DNA from: Bacteroides sp.
Lineage (GTDB): Bacteria > Bacteroidota > Bacteroidia > Bacteroidales > Muribaculaceae
Assembly (NCBI GenBank): GCA_014802105.1
Contig: JAAVCX010000025.1
Coordinates: forward strand, 20,609 to 84,608
Reading direction: 5' to 3'
DNA length: 64,000 nt
The position numbers and the translations under genes were made by a program. Of the stretch, positions 26,050 to 34,719 are shown one piece after another (the stretch's first letter is position 1; each line of letters starts with the position of its first letter). The notes below the pieces were generated by a model that was not told the origin of the DNA, did no database searches, and saw only the letters and a list, made by a program, of their open reading frames with translations.

Positions 26050-26981
26050 TCTGAGTCGGGTTTGCGTGCGGTGATGTGGAAGCAGGGTTGTCCTACCTCA
26101 TATTTTACCCAGATCTTCCCCTCTTCCCTCATGGCGCGGAGCACCTCGGCGAGAATACCTTTCAGGTCGTCGACACTGCGTGCCGGAGCCGGGGATGAGG
26201 CCACGAAGGAGGCATAGCTTATATCAAAGGTCGTGCCGAGCTGGTGGACTGAGGAGTCGATGGCGTTGCGGTTGCGCCGACGCAACCGCTTGATGGTGGC
26301 CGGAGTGCGGAGCAGGCTGGTGACCTTGATACGGTAGTCGCCACCGCCGCGGGCGTCGATGGTGTCGCGGAAACGGCGTCCGATCTCGTGGAGGGTCTCG
26401 GCGGCTCGTGGCACCAGATAGGGGCGCGAGTGTATGAGGGTGTCGAGATAGAAGTCGGGACAGGTGGTGACCTTGACTATCTCGCGTGTGTGTTGCCAGT
26501 GGGAGCGTGTATCGGTGAGCGGGCGTATGCCGTAACGCTCAGCCGAGGCGCGATGGATGTGGTTGGAGTCGTTGAAATAGGGACGCAGGTTGCCGAAATA
26601 GTTTACCTTGATGCGCTGGGTGGGCTCGGGCATTTTGTCAAGGTGGGCCAGATGGGGCGTGACGCTGTCCTCACGCTCAAGATCAAGCACGGAGACTGAT
26701 GAGAAGAGTCCGCGCAGACCTCCTGAAGAAGTTCGGGCGGTCGAGGGGTCTTTGCTTGTCTCGGGGGTGGGTGCCTTTCTTTTTGCTTCGGTCTCCTCTT
26801 TCAGAGCTTGGGTATCGGCATCGCGGTCGGTCGGCTGTTCATGGCTGACACGGGGCCGCGACTGAGGCCTTTCAGGCGCAGGGGCACACATTACGATACA
26901 CAGGATGACGAAAAGTGCCGTCGGGAAAACGATCCTGAGTATATTTAATAATATGTGGCTGAAAGAGGACTTGGAAGACAT
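26046..26981 (-). CDS. DUF5715 family protein with M15-peptidase-like zinc ligands
   Basis: A 311-residue protein with an N-terminal membrane helix (about residues 12-30), a Pro/Ser/Thr-rich linker to about 110 and a C-terminal globular domain. That domain holds SLLRTPATIKRLRRRN, SSVHQLGTTFDISYA and CFHITARKP, which reproduce the His, Asp and His ligand order of D-Ala-D-Ala carboxypeptidases of family M15. The glutamate normally three residues before the last His is not there (Pro instead), so activity is uncertain. The domain should be periplasmic and may bind or cut peptidoglycan. The gene starts 14 bases after queC and overlaps the AsmA-like gene. Confidence 0.82.
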   Translation of the reverse strand: MSSKSSFSHILLNILRIVFPTALFVILCIVMCAPAPERPQSRPRVSHEQPTDRDADTQALKEETEAKRKAPTPETSKDPSTARTSSGGLRGLFSSVSVLDLEREDSVTPHLAHLDKMPEPTQRIKVNYFGNLRPYFNDSNHIHRASAERYGIRPLTDTRSHWQHTREIVKVTTCPDFYLDTLIHSRPYLVPRAAETLHEIGRRFRDTIDARGGGDYRIKVTSLLRTPATIKRLRRRNRNAIDSSVHQLGTTFDISYASFVASSPAPARSVDDLKGILAEVLRAMREEGKIWVKYEVGQPCFHITARKPDSE

Positions 26982-26995
26982 GATAGGTAAAGGTA

Positions 26996-27655
26996 TCAGG
27001 GAACCGGGACTTCGGGAGGAAGAACTATGCCTGCCTCGGCAAGAGCCTGGGCACGCTCGACACAGGTGGCGCAGCGCCCGCAGTGTACGGGGCCACCCTT
27101 ATAGCATGAATAGGTCAGCGAATAGTCGACACCGAGTTCTTTGCCGCGGCGCGCTATCTCGCTCTTGGTCTTGTCGGTGTAGGGCGCGAGGAGCTCGAGC
27201 CGATCGTAAGTGCCGTCGGCGATGGCGGCGCCCATCGACGAGATGAAGGCGGGACGGCAGTCGGGATAGATGGCGTGGTCGCCGGCATGGTTGGCGATCA
27301 TGACTCCTCTGAGGCCTCGGCTTTCGGCGAGACCTGCGGCCACGGCGAGCATGATGCCGTTGCGGAAGGGCACTACCGTCGAGCGCATGTTGTCTTCGCC
27401 ATATTCGCCTTCGGGGATTGCCTCGGCTCCGCTGAGCAGCGAGCTGGTGAAATGGGTGGCCATGAAGGAGAGGTCTATTTCGAGCCATTCGATGCCGAGC
27501 CGGGCGCAGTTGAGCCGGGCGCAACGGGCTTCGCGACGGTTGTGGTTGGAACCATATTGAAAGGTGACTGCCAGGGCTATGGACTCCCGGTAGTCATAGA
27601 GCATTGTGACCGAGTCCATGCCACCCGACAGGACGAGCAGATATTTGGATTCCAT
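26996..27655 (-). CDS. queC: 7-cyano-7-deazaguanine synthase QueC
   Basis: Makes preQ0 from 7-carboxy-7-deazaguanine with ATP and ammonia, in the queuosine pathway. The 219-residue protein has the PP-loop LVLSGGMDSVT (residues 7-17), the PFRNG segment and the C-terminal zinc site with four cysteines at 184, 192, 195 and 198 (SCYKGGPVHCGRCATC). Length is normal. The next upstream gene in the same direction is queF, the following pathway step, 50 bases away. Confidence 0.96.
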   Translation of the reverse strand: MESKYLLVLSGGMDSVTMLYDYRESIALAVTFQYGSNHNRREARCARLNCARLGIEWLEIDLSFMATHFTSSLLSGAEAIPEGEYGEDNMRSTVVPFRNGIMLAVAAGLAESRGLRGVMIANHAGDHAIYPDCRPAFISSMGAAIADGTYDRLELLAPYTDKTKSEIARRGKELGVDYSLTYSCYKGGPVHCGRCATCVERAQALAEAGIVLPPEVPVP

Positions 27656-27705
27656 TGCTTGAGGGAAATGGTTGAGTCAAGGAGAGACGGTAGAGGAAGT
27701 GTATA

Positions 27706-28176
27706 TCAGAAATCGTTGGGGATGGCCGCCAGCCGACGTTGGGCCACCAGGTCGGTATGGTCTTCGTCGCCCCAGTTGGCAAACGGGTGGATGGCTATAC
27801 CTCCGCGTGGAGTGAAGATGCCTTTCACCTCTATATATTTGGGATCCATCAGTGAGACCAGGTCGTTGAGGATGATGTTGACGCAGTCTTCATGAAAGTC
27901 ACCGTGGTTGCGGAAACTGAAGAGATAGAGCTTGAGACTCTTGCTCTCGACCATCTTCTCGCGAGGGATATAGGTGATGAGGATCTTTGCAAAATCGGGT
28001 TGACCGGTCTTGGGGCATAGCGAGGTAAACTCGGGACAGGTGAATGTGACCAGATATTCGCGCCCGGGATGCTTGTTGACAAAAGTCTCAAGCACCTCGG
28101 GGGAATAGGAGGTAGGATATTTCACACCGGTATTGCCCAGGAGGGTGACACCGGTGAGTTCTTGATCGGTGCGCAT
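27706..28176 (-). CDS. queF: NADPH-dependent preQ0 reductase QueF
   Basis: Reduces the nitrile of preQ0 to the amine preQ1, the last free-base step before insertion into tRNA. The 156-residue, single-domain (type I) enzyme has the nucleophilic cysteine in [13 protein letters not shown] (C54) with the catalytic Asp at 61, the [12 protein letters not shown] segment that recognises NADPH, and FHEDCVN with the substrate-binding Glu. It is the first gene of the queF-queC-DUF5715-asmA-HAD-aroB-crcB run. Its upstream region carries TATAGAG repeats and no clear consensus promoter. Confidence 0.96.
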   Translation of the reverse strand: MRTDQELTGVTLLGNTGVKYPTSYSPEVLETFVNKHPGREYLVTFTCPEFTSLCPKTGQPDFAKILITYIPREKMVESKSLKLYLFSFRNHGDFHEDCVNIILNDLVSLMDPKYIEVKGIFTPRGGIAIHPFANWGDEDHTDLVAQRRLAAIPNDF

Positions 28177-28184
28177 GTATTTTT

Positions 28185-28397
28185 AGTATGGAGTATATGG
28201 TATAGAGTATAGAGTATAGAGTATAGAGATTTTGGTGGGTGACGCTATTTATAGTGTCTGCGGCGGGGGAGCTGAGAGTAAAGTATCGTGTCTCTATCTG
28301 TTGCTCTTGATATCTTTGAGATCTCCAAGGACTGTAAAGGACTTGAATAACCTAAAAGTCTCTATACCATATACCATATACCCTATACTCTATACTT
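28185..28397. repeat. TATAGAG tandem repeats and flanking inverted repeats between tyrS and queF
   Basis: Four perfect 7-base copies of TATAGAG lie at 28201-28228. GTATATGGTATAGAG at 28193-28207 recurs in inverted form at 28360-28374, and related GTATA/TATAC stretches fill both ends to 28397. The 150 bases between the arms hold no gene. The structure sits in the region from which queF should be transcribed. Confidence 0.65.
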
Positions 28398-28401
28398 TAT
28401 T

Positions 28402-29694
28402 TCAGATGACCTTGATGAGGTAATAGTTCTTTTTGCCGCGCTGGACGAGGATGTACTTGTCGTTGAGCAGCATGTCGGTCGAGACGGGAGCGTAAGCATC
28501 GGCGATCTTCTCCTTGTTGACGGAGACTCCGCCGCCCTGTACCATCTTGCGCATCTCGCCCTTTGAGGGGAAGACGGGGGCATGGTCGGTGAGCAGATCG
28601 GCGAGCTTGGTGCCGTCGGTGATGAGCTGTCGCGACACTTCATACTGGGGCACACCCTCCATGACCGAGAGCAGGGTGGCCTCGTCGATGCGGTGGAGTA
28701 TCTCGCCGGCTTTGTTGCTGAAGAGTATCTGGGAGGCTTCGACGGCCATCTCGTAGTCTTCGGCCGAGTGTACCATTGTGGTGATCTCCTTGGCGAGTCG
28801 CTTCTGAAGGGGACGCTGGCCGGGATCTTTGCTCTGCTCCTCGACAAGAGCCTCGATCTCCTCGCGGGTCAGCTGGGTGAAGATCTTGATATATTTCTCG
28901 GCATCGGCGTCGCTGACGTTGAGCCAGAACTGGTAGAATTTGTAGGGCGAAGTGTAGCGGGGATCGAGCCACACGTTACCGCTCTCGGTCTTGCCGAACT
29001 TACCGCCGTCGGCTTTGGTGATCAGGGGGCAGGTGAGGGCGTAGGCCTCGCCACCGACAGTGCGGCGTATGAGCTCGGTGCCGGTGGTGATATTGCCCCA
29101 CTGGTCGGAGCCTCCGAGCTGCAGGCGGCAACCCTTTTCTTTATAAAGGTGGAGGAAGTCATAGCCCTGGCAGAGCTGATAGGAGAACTCGGTGAACGAC
29201 ATGCCCTGCTGTGACTCGCCGCTGAGACGCTTCTTGACCGAGTCTTTTGCCATCATGTAGTTGACGGTGATGTGCTTGCCGACATCACGGATGAAATCGA
29301 GGAAAGAGAAGTTTTTCATCCAGTCATAGTTGTTGACCATCTCGGCGGCATTGGGGGCGTCGGAGTCAAAGTCGAGGAATTTGGCGAGCTGAGCCTTGAT
29401 GGCTTCCTGATTGTGACGCAGGGTCTCCTCGCTCAGGAGTTTGCGCTCCTGGCTCTTCATCGAGGGGTCGCCGATCATTCCTGTAGCTCCACCCACGAGA
29501 GCGATGGGCTTATGGCCCGAACGCTGGAAGTGCTTGAGCATCATTACACCTACAAGGTGGCCGATATGGAGCGAGTCGGCTGTGGGGTCGATGCCGAGAT
29601 ATGCGACGGTCATCTCTTTCTTGAGCTGCTCGTCAGTGCCCGGCATCATCTGGTGGATCATGCCGCGCCAGGAAAGTTCTTCAATAAAGTCCAT
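28402..29694 (-). CDS. tyrS: Tyrosyl-tRNA synthetase
   Basis: Charges tRNA-Tyr. The 430-residue class I synthetase has the HIGH motif (HIGHLVG at 43-49), the KMSKS counterpart KFGKTES, the tyrosine-binding [10 protein letters not shown] segment and a C-terminal S4 RNA-binding domain from about residue 365. Length is normal for the bacterial TyrRS. It lies 37 bases after the GH43 gene and may share a transcript with aspC and that gene. Confidence 0.97.
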   Translation of the reverse strand: MDFIEELSWRGMIHQMMPGTDEQLKKEMTVAYLGIDPTADSLHIGHLVGVMMLKHFQRSGHKPIALVGGATGMIGDPSMKSQERKLLSEETLRHNQEAIKAQLAKFLDFDSDAPNAAEMVNNYDWMKNFSFLDFIRDVGKHITVNYMMAKDSVKKRLSGESQQGMSFTEFSYQLCQGYDFLHLYKEKGCRLQLGGSDQWGNITTGTELIRRTVGGEAYALTCPLITKADGGKFGKTESGNVWLDPRYTSPYKFYQFWLNVSDADAEKYIKIFTQLTREEIEALVEEQSKDPGQRPLQKRLAKEITTMVHSAEDYEMAVEASQILFSNKAGEILHRIDEATLLSVMEGVPQYEVSRQLITDGTKLADLLTDHAPVFPSKGEMRKMVQGGGVSVNKEKIADAYAPVSTDMLLNDKYILVQRGKKNYYLIKVI

Positions 29695-29731
29695 TGTTCA
29701 ATTCTGTTATAGAGTTGCTGATAGGATAGGT

Positions 29732-30808
29732 TCATTTCTTTTTCTTGCCGCCGTCGATCTTGACTATCGATCCGTCGGGGCGATGGGTGAGGGGTGTCAC
29801 CTTTGTGCTGCGGAGCGACGAGACTCCACCCGAGGGGGTGCTGTCGTGATAGAAGAGGTACCAACGGCCGTCTTTCTCTACGATAGACTGATGGGTGGTC
29901 CATCCGACTACCGGGGTCAGTATCTCCCCTTTGCACACGTAAGGGCCGTAGGGGGAGTCGGCGACAGCGTAGCAGATGTAGTGGGTGCCACCGGTGGAGT
30001 AGGTGAGATAATATTTGTCGCCGTAGCGGTGGATCCAGGGTGCTTCGAAAAAGCGGTGGGGGTTGTCCTCGGTGAGCTCGTTGCCAAGCGAGTCGGTGAT
30101 AATGATGGGGCGGGGTTGCTCGGCAAGAGCGGTCATGTCGGCCGACAGACGGGCTATGCGCGGAGGGATGGCTATATCGCCTTTGACCGGGCGCGCCACG
30201 CTCTCGAGGAGGATATTGTCACGGTCGTAACGGTGGTTCTGTCCACCCAGCAGACCGCCGAACACAAGGTAATACTCGCCGTTGTCATTCAGCACCGCGG
30301 GATCGATGCTGTAAGTGCCGCGTATAGGATCGGGGTTTGCCTTGAAGGGGCCGGCCGGATTGTCGGCCACGGCAACTCCTATCCTGAAGAGACCGTTGTA
30401 GTCTTTGGCTGAGAAATAGAGGTAGTATCTGCCATCTTTTTCAGCAACATCGGTGGCCCACATCTGACGTGCGACCCAGGGCACATCCTCAATCGAGAGG
30501 ATCGCTCCGTGGTCGGTGACTTCGCCGGTCATGGGATCGCCTTCGATCGAGAAGACGTGATAGTCTTTCATGTCGTAGTGGGCGCCGTCGTCGGCATTCT
30601 TGACCGGGGAGTCCCAGTCGTGGGAGGTGTAGACCCATATTTTGCCGTCAAACAGATGGGCGGCGGGGTCGGCCATATAGTCGGCGGGCCAGATGTAGCG
30701 CGACTCGCTCACCACAGGCTCCCCGGTTGAAGCTGAGGAGGCTACGGTGAACAGAGCCGTCAAGGCTGCGACGCGGATGAGACGATCGAAAAGGGTGGAG
30801 TTTTTCAT
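29732..30808 (-). CDS. Glycoside hydrolase family 43 protein
   Basis: A 358-residue secreted enzyme with a signal peptide (cleavage near residue 26). It has a single five-bladed propeller domain and the three GH43 acids: general base Asp in MADPAAHLF (D47), Asp in YSIDPAV (D169) and general acid Glu in FFEAPWIHR (E255). The family contains beta-xylosidases, alpha-L-arabinofuranosidases and exo-beta-galactosidases; the specificity cannot be read here. The C-terminus ends in a run of lysines. It lies between aspC (15 bases) and tyrS (37 bases) rather than in a polysaccharide locus, which is unusual for such an enzyme. Confidence 0.92.
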   Translation of the reverse strand: MKNSTLFDRLIRVAALTALFTVASSASTGEPVVSESRYIWPADYMADPAAHLFDGKIWVYTSHDWDSPVKNADDGAHYDMKDYHVFSIEGDPMTGEVTDHGAILSIEDVPWVARQMWATDVAEKDGRYYLYFSAKDYNGLFRIGVAVADNPAGPFKANPDPIRGTYSIDPAVLNDNGEYYLVFGGLLGGQNHRYDRDNILLESVARPVKGDIAIPPRIARLSADMTALAEQPRPIIITDSLGNELTEDNPHRFFEAPWIHRYGDKYYLTYSTGGTHYICYAVADSPYGPYVCKGEILTPVVGWTTHQSIVEKDGRWYLFYHDSTPSGGVSSLRSTKVTPLTHRPDGSIVKIDGGKKKK

Positions 30809-30823
30809 GCCGTGTATCCCGGA

Positions 30824-32023
30824 TTATTTCAGGGCTGCGAGAGCCTCGGCTATGCGGCGCATGGCCTCACGGATATTGTCGTCGCTGGTGGCGTAGCTCA
30901 GACGTATGTAGCCTTCCATGCCGAAAGCTCCTCCGTCGACTGTAGCTACATGGCCCACCTCGAGGAGATACATGGCGAGATCGGCCGACGAGGCGATCTT
31001 CTGTCCCTCGGGGGTGGTCTTGCCGATATATGCGCTCACTTCGGGGAAGAGATAGAAGGCACCGGTGGGGCGGTTGACCTTCAGCCCGGGGATAGCTGAG
31101 GCGAGCTCGACCACGAGATTGCGGCGGCGCTCAAAGGCTTTGTTCATTTCCCTGACACACTCCTGAGAACCGGTGTAGGCAGCCTCGGCGGCTTTCTGGG
31201 CGATGGAGGAGGCGTTGGAGGTGTACTGACCCTGGAGTTTGTTGACAGCCTTGGCCAGCCAGAGGGGGGCGGCGCTGTAACCGATACGCCAGCCGGTCAT
31301 TGCATAAGCCTTGGAGACACCGTTGATGATGATGGTGCGGTCGGCTATCTCGGGGAATGAGGCCAGCGAGGTGAAGGAGCCGGTGAAATTGATGTGTTCG
31401 TAGATCTCATCGGCGAGCACGAGGATGTCGGGGTGCTTGGCCAGCACGTCTACCAGACCCTGGAGCTCCTCACGGGTGTAGACACTGCCGGTGGGGTTGG
31501 AGGGGGAGCAGATGAGTATCATGCGCGAGGCGGGAGTGATGGCGGCCTCGAGCTGGGCAGGGGTGATCTTGAAGTCCTGAGTGATGTCGGCATTGACAGC
31601 CACGGGTGTACCCTCGGCGAGCTTGACCATCTCGACGTAGCTCACCCATGCAGGCATGGGGATGATCACTTCGTCGCCTTTGTTGATCGAGGCGAGGATG
31701 ACGTTGCACAGAGCCTGCTTGGCACCGTTGCTCACGGTGATCTGCTCGGGAGCGTAGCTGACACCGTTCTCGTTGAGGAGTTTCTCGCTGACGGCCTTGC
31801 GCAACGAGAGATAGCCGGGCACGGGGGTGTAGAACGAGAAGTTGTCGTCGATAGCCTTCTTGGCGGCCTCCTTGATGTGATGAGGTGTCTCGAAGTCGGG
31901 CTCGCCTACACTGAGGTTGATTACGTCGACTCCCTGAGCCTTAAGCTCGGCGCTTTTCTGAGACATGGCCAGGGTGGCTGAGGGTGCAAGCGCTGCTACG
32001 CGCTCTGAAACATGGATGGTCAT
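30824..32023 (-). CDS. aspC: Pyridoxal-phosphate aspartate aminotransferase
   Basis: A 399-residue class I aminotransferase of the bacterial AAT-1b type, interconverting aspartate and oxaloacetate with glutamate and 2-oxoglutarate. The PLP lysine is in NGVSKAYAMTGWRIGYS (K238), the substrate arginine is expected near residue 375, and SPSNPTGSVY and ADEIYEH are the usual cofactor-binding segments. The ATG at 32023 was chosen because it starts MTIHVSERVA, the usual N-terminus, and lies about 36 bases after the predicted transcription start; longer in-frame readings would begin upstream of that promoter. Confidence 0.93.
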   Translation of the reverse strand: MTIHVSERVAALAPSATLAMSQKSAELKAQGVDVINLSVGEPDFETPHHIKEAAKKAIDDNFSFYTPVPGYLSLRKAVSEKLLNENGVSYAPEQITVSNGAKQALCNVILASINKGDEVIIPMPAWVSYVEMVKLAEGTPVAVNADITQDFKITPAQLEAAITPASRMILICSPSNPTGSVYTREELQGLVDVLAKHPDILVLADEIYEHINFTGSFTSLASFPEIADRTIIINGVSKAYAMTGWRIGYSAAPLWLAKAVNKLQGQYTSNASSIAQKAAEAAYTGSQECVREMNKAFERRRNLVVELASAIPGLKVNRPTGAFYLFPEVSAYIGKTTPEGQKIASSADLAMYLLEVGHVATVDGGAFGMEGYIRLSYATSDDNIREAMRRIAEALAALK

Positions 32024-32065
32024 TGGTATATTTTGTTGTTTTGTGCTTATATAAATATGTGGGTG

Positions 32066-32096
32066 CAAAGGTAGGGATTTTTTCCGACCCTTCAAA
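32066..32096 (-). promoter_or_regulatory. Promoter of aspC
   Basis: The minus strand reads TTTG, 19 bases, TACCTTTG, a full consensus match. Transcription should start near 32059. It probably drives aspC, the GH43 gene and tyrS, since the gaps between them are 15 and 37 bases. Confidence 0.8.
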
Positions 32097-32145
32097 ACCT
32101 GAGGGGAAGGGCATCGGCGCGAAGATTCAGACCGACTGCGGTGGA

Positions 32146-32580
32146 TCAGTCGAGTTTGATCTCGGCCTGAGACATTTCGTCGTATGCTTCCCAGGCCGGA
32201 TCGTTCTCGCAATATACTTCGAGAGGCAGCAACGGCAGGTGGGCGAGCGATTCATTGAGTTTGCGGCCGAAAATATGGGTGGAGGTGGTGTAGAACACCC
32301 AGTCACGTCGACCGTCACCTGTGAAGATGCCTGTGAGCACGGCTACCGGATCTTTGCGGAAGGTGGTCTGAAGAGCTTCCTGCACCTCTTCCATCAATCG
32401 CGAGGTCTCGGTGTCGGGCATCCCCGAGGGGTCGTCGGTATCATATTTCCACGAGACCTCAACCCTGATCGAGAAGCGAGGGTTGGATCTGAATCGGGCT
32501 ACGTCTCGTCGACCTGTCACCATTATCAGGTGGCCGTCTTCGCTCTCGGCGGGAGCTGTCCACCAGGAATCATTTTCCAT
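32146..32580 (-). CDS. DUF695 domain protein
   Basis: A 144-residue cytosolic protein of the DUF695 type, a domain of unknown role found in many Bacteroidetes. The ATG at 32580 gives MENDSWWTAPAESEDGHLIM; the DUF695 pattern continues with FSIRVEVSWKYD, TGIFTGDGRRDWVFYT and LPLEVYCENDPAWEAYDEM. There is no signal peptide or membrane segment. It runs divergently from lgt, with a TAATTTTG -7 box at 32602-32609 on the minus strand overlapping the lgt promoter region. Confidence 0.85.
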   Translation of the reverse strand: MENDSWWTAPAESEDGHLIMVTGRRDVARFRSNPRFSIRVEVSWKYDTDDPSGMPDTETSRLMEEVQEALQTTFRKDPVAVLTGIFTGDGRRDWVFYTTSTHIFGRKLNESLAHLPLLPLEVYCENDPAWEAYDEMSQAEIKLD

Positions 32581-32618
32581 AATCTGTAATTTTAATTTAA
32601 GCAAAATTAAGGAAGTTT

Positions 32619-32649
32619 TTTGATATGACCGCGATTGTGAGTAATTTTG
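32619..32649 (+). promoter_or_regulatory. Promoter of lgt
   Basis: TTTG at 32619-32622, 19 bases, then TAATTTTG at 32642-32649: a full Bacteroidetes promoter. The leader to the lgt ATG is about 35 bases. Confidence 0.8.
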
Positions 32650-32689
32650 TGACGAAAATAAGAGGTTGTTTAATAACTGCTCATAAACT

Positions 32690-33556
32690 ATGTTGGATTT
32701 TATCACCTGGAACGCCGACCCTGTGTGGTTTCATATCGGGCCACTTGCCATCCGCTGGTATTCGCTTGCCTTTATGGTGGGTTTTCTGGTGGGCTATGAA
32801 ATCGAGGCCCGTATCTACCGCCACGAGGGAGCTCCCGAGAAGTGGCTCGGCATATTGTTGATGTGGACTGTGGCCGGCACCATCATAGGCGCCCGCCTGG
32901 GTCACGTGTTTTTCTATGAATGGGATCTTTATAAGCAAAATCCCGTGTCGATACTGTATGTGTGGCAGGGGGGACTTGCAAGTCATGGAGGCACGATAGG
33001 TATTATCATCGGAGTGTTGCTCTACTCGCTGATCACCACCCGTCGCAATCCGATCTGGACATTTGACCGCCTGGTGATACCCATAGCGCTTGTCGGTGGT
33101 CTCATACGTCTGGGCAATCTGATGAACTCAGAGATCTTCGGCCATGCCACCACTCTTCCCTGGGGCTTTATGTTCCTGCGCTCGCGCGAGTGGCATCAGC
33201 TCTATTACGGCCAGGCGTGTCACCCGACCCAGATCTATGAAGCGATATGCTATTTCGCTCTGTTCGGACTGCTGATGTGGATGTACTGGAAGAAGAATGC
33301 CGAGGAGCGTCCGGGATTGATATTCGGAGTGTTCTTCATCGGTATCTTCCTGCCGAGGTTTCTGATAGAGTTTATCAAGAACGACCAGGTCGACTTTGAG
33401 GCTACCATGACACTCAATATGGGTCAGTGGCTGTCGATACCGTTTATCATAGCCGGCGTAGCTCTGGTTGTCTATGCGCTGAGACACCCTCGGGTGAAGA
33501 TCGATTTTCCCAACCGTTTTGCCGACGAAGCGCCTGTCAGGGGTCGTAAGTCCTGA
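32690..33556 (+). CDS. lgt: Prolipoprotein diacylglyceryl transferase
   Basis: Adds diacylglycerol from phosphatidylglycerol to the lipobox cysteine of prolipoproteins, the first step of lipoprotein maturation. The 288-residue inner-membrane protein has about seven helices, the conserved ARLGHVFFYEW region and the Lgt signature GGLASHGGTIG (94-104, with H99), plus RFLIEFIKNDQVDFE near the C-terminus. Length is normal. Many lipoproteins in this window (ApbE, SPOR protein, three DUF4493-type proteins) are its predicted substrates. pheS follows 124 bases later with its own -7 box. Confidence 0.96.
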   Translation: MLDFITWNADPVWFHIGPLAIRWYSLAFMVGFLVGYEIEARIYRHEGAPEKWLGILLMWTVAGTIIGARLGHVFFYEWDLYKQNPVSILYVWQGGLASHGGTIGIIIGVLLYSLITTRRNPIWTFDRLVIPIALVGGLIRLGNLMNSEIFGHATTLPWGFMFLRSREWHQLYYGQACHPTQIYEAICYFALFGLLMWMYWKKNAEERPGLIFGVFFIGIFLPRFLIEFIKNDQVDFEATMTLNMGQWLSIPFIIAGVALVVYALRHPRVKIDFPNRFADEAPVRGRKS

Positions 33557-33680
33557 CGGTCGGCCCTATCACCTTTCAAAATCTTCGGCACTTAAATCCA
33601 GAGGTTGTTTTTAAACTTCCTCTTAAACAGTTTCTGAGAATTTTTCACTAAATTTGCAGAACGAATACCCTCTAAGACTT

Positions 33681-34700
33681 ATGATCGACAAGATAAATCA
33701 GCTGAGAGCTGAAATAGAAGCGGCTACTGCCGCTGACCTCAAGGAGGTGGAAGCCCTCCGTATCAAATACCTGAGCAAGAAGGGCGAAGTGAGCCTGCTG
33801 ATGCAGGACTTCCGTAATGTGCCTGCCGAGCAGAAACGTGAACTTGGTCAGAAGCTCAACGAGCTCAAGACTCTTGCCGGTGAGCGTATAGCCGCCTTGC
33901 GCGAGAGTCTCGAGAATGTCGAGAGTGTCGACGTGGATCTCGATCTGACCCGCACTCCCTCGCCGCTTCCTCTGGGCACCCGTCATCCGCTGTCGCTCGT
34001 GCGCGACGAGATAGTGGATATTTTCTCGCGTCTGGGCTGCACTATAGCCGAGGGCCCCGAGATCGAGGATGACTGGCACGTGTTCTCTTCGCTCAACTTT
34101 GCCGCCGATCACCCTGCGCGCGACATGCAGGACACGTTCTTTGTCACACGCAATCCCGATGTACTGCTGCGCACCCACACCTCCTCGGTTCAGAGCCGAG
34201 TGATGGAGAAGACTCAGCCACCGATCCGCATTATCTGTCCCGGACGTGTCTATCGTAACGAGGCTATCTCGGCCCGCGCCCACTGTTTCTTCCACCAGGT
34301 GGAGGTGCTCTATGTCGACGAGCATGTCTCGTTTGCCGATCTTCGTCAGGCACTGCTCTATTTTGCCCGCGAGATGTTTGGCCCCGACACCAAGATACGT
34401 CTGCGCCCCAGCTATTTCCCCTTCACCGAGCCTTCGGCCGAGATGGACATCTCGTGTAACCTCTGCGGCGGTAAGGGATGCTCGTTCTGTAAGCACACCG
34501 GCTGGGTTGAGATCCTGGGATGCGGTATGGTCGATCCCAATGTGCTTGAAGCCTGTGGCATAGACTCTACCAAGTATTCGGGCTACGCCCTCGGTATGGG
34601 TGTGGAGCGTATCACCAATCTCAAATATCAGATCAACGACCTGCGCATGTTCTCGGAGAACGACAAGCGTTTCCTCGAGCAGTTCCGTAGTGCGCGCTGA
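33681..34700 (+). CDS. pheS: Phenylalanyl-tRNA synthetase alpha subunit
   Basis: The catalytic subunit of the alpha2beta2 enzyme charging tRNA-Phe. The 339-residue protein has an N-terminal coiled-coil tRNA-binding arm (residues 1-85) and the class II core with the motif 2 region ICPGRVYRNEAISARAH (shortened here) and motif 3 GYALGMGVERITNLKY. The ATG at 33681 gives MIDKINQLRAEIEA, the usual start; a TTG further upstream would overlap the -7 box TAAATTTG (33649-33656). pheT is not adjacent, which is common in Bacteroidetes. Confidence 0.95.
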   Translation: MIDKINQLRAEIEAATAADLKEVEALRIKYLSKKGEVSLLMQDFRNVPAEQKRELGQKLNELKTLAGERIAALRESLENVESVDVDLDLTRTPSPLPLGTRHPLSLVRDEIVDIFSRLGCTIAEGPEIEDDWHVFSSLNFAADHPARDMQDTFFVTRNPDVLLRTHTSSVQSRVMEKTQPPIRIICPGRVYRNEAISARAHCFFHQVEVLYVDEHVSFADLRQALLYFAREMFGPDTKIRLRPSYFPFTEPSAEMDISCNLCGGKGCSFCKHTGWVEILGCGMVDPNVLEACGIDSTKYSGYALGMGVERITNLKYQINDLRMFSENDKRFLEQFRSAR

Positions 34701-34719
34701 TAATTATCGCTGAGACGCT

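Noticed and set aside
28177..28401. preQ1 riboswitch upstream of queF
   Set aside because: The region is filled with TATAGAG-type repeats; I see no short H-type pseudoknot pattern with the needed A-rich tail next to the start codon.
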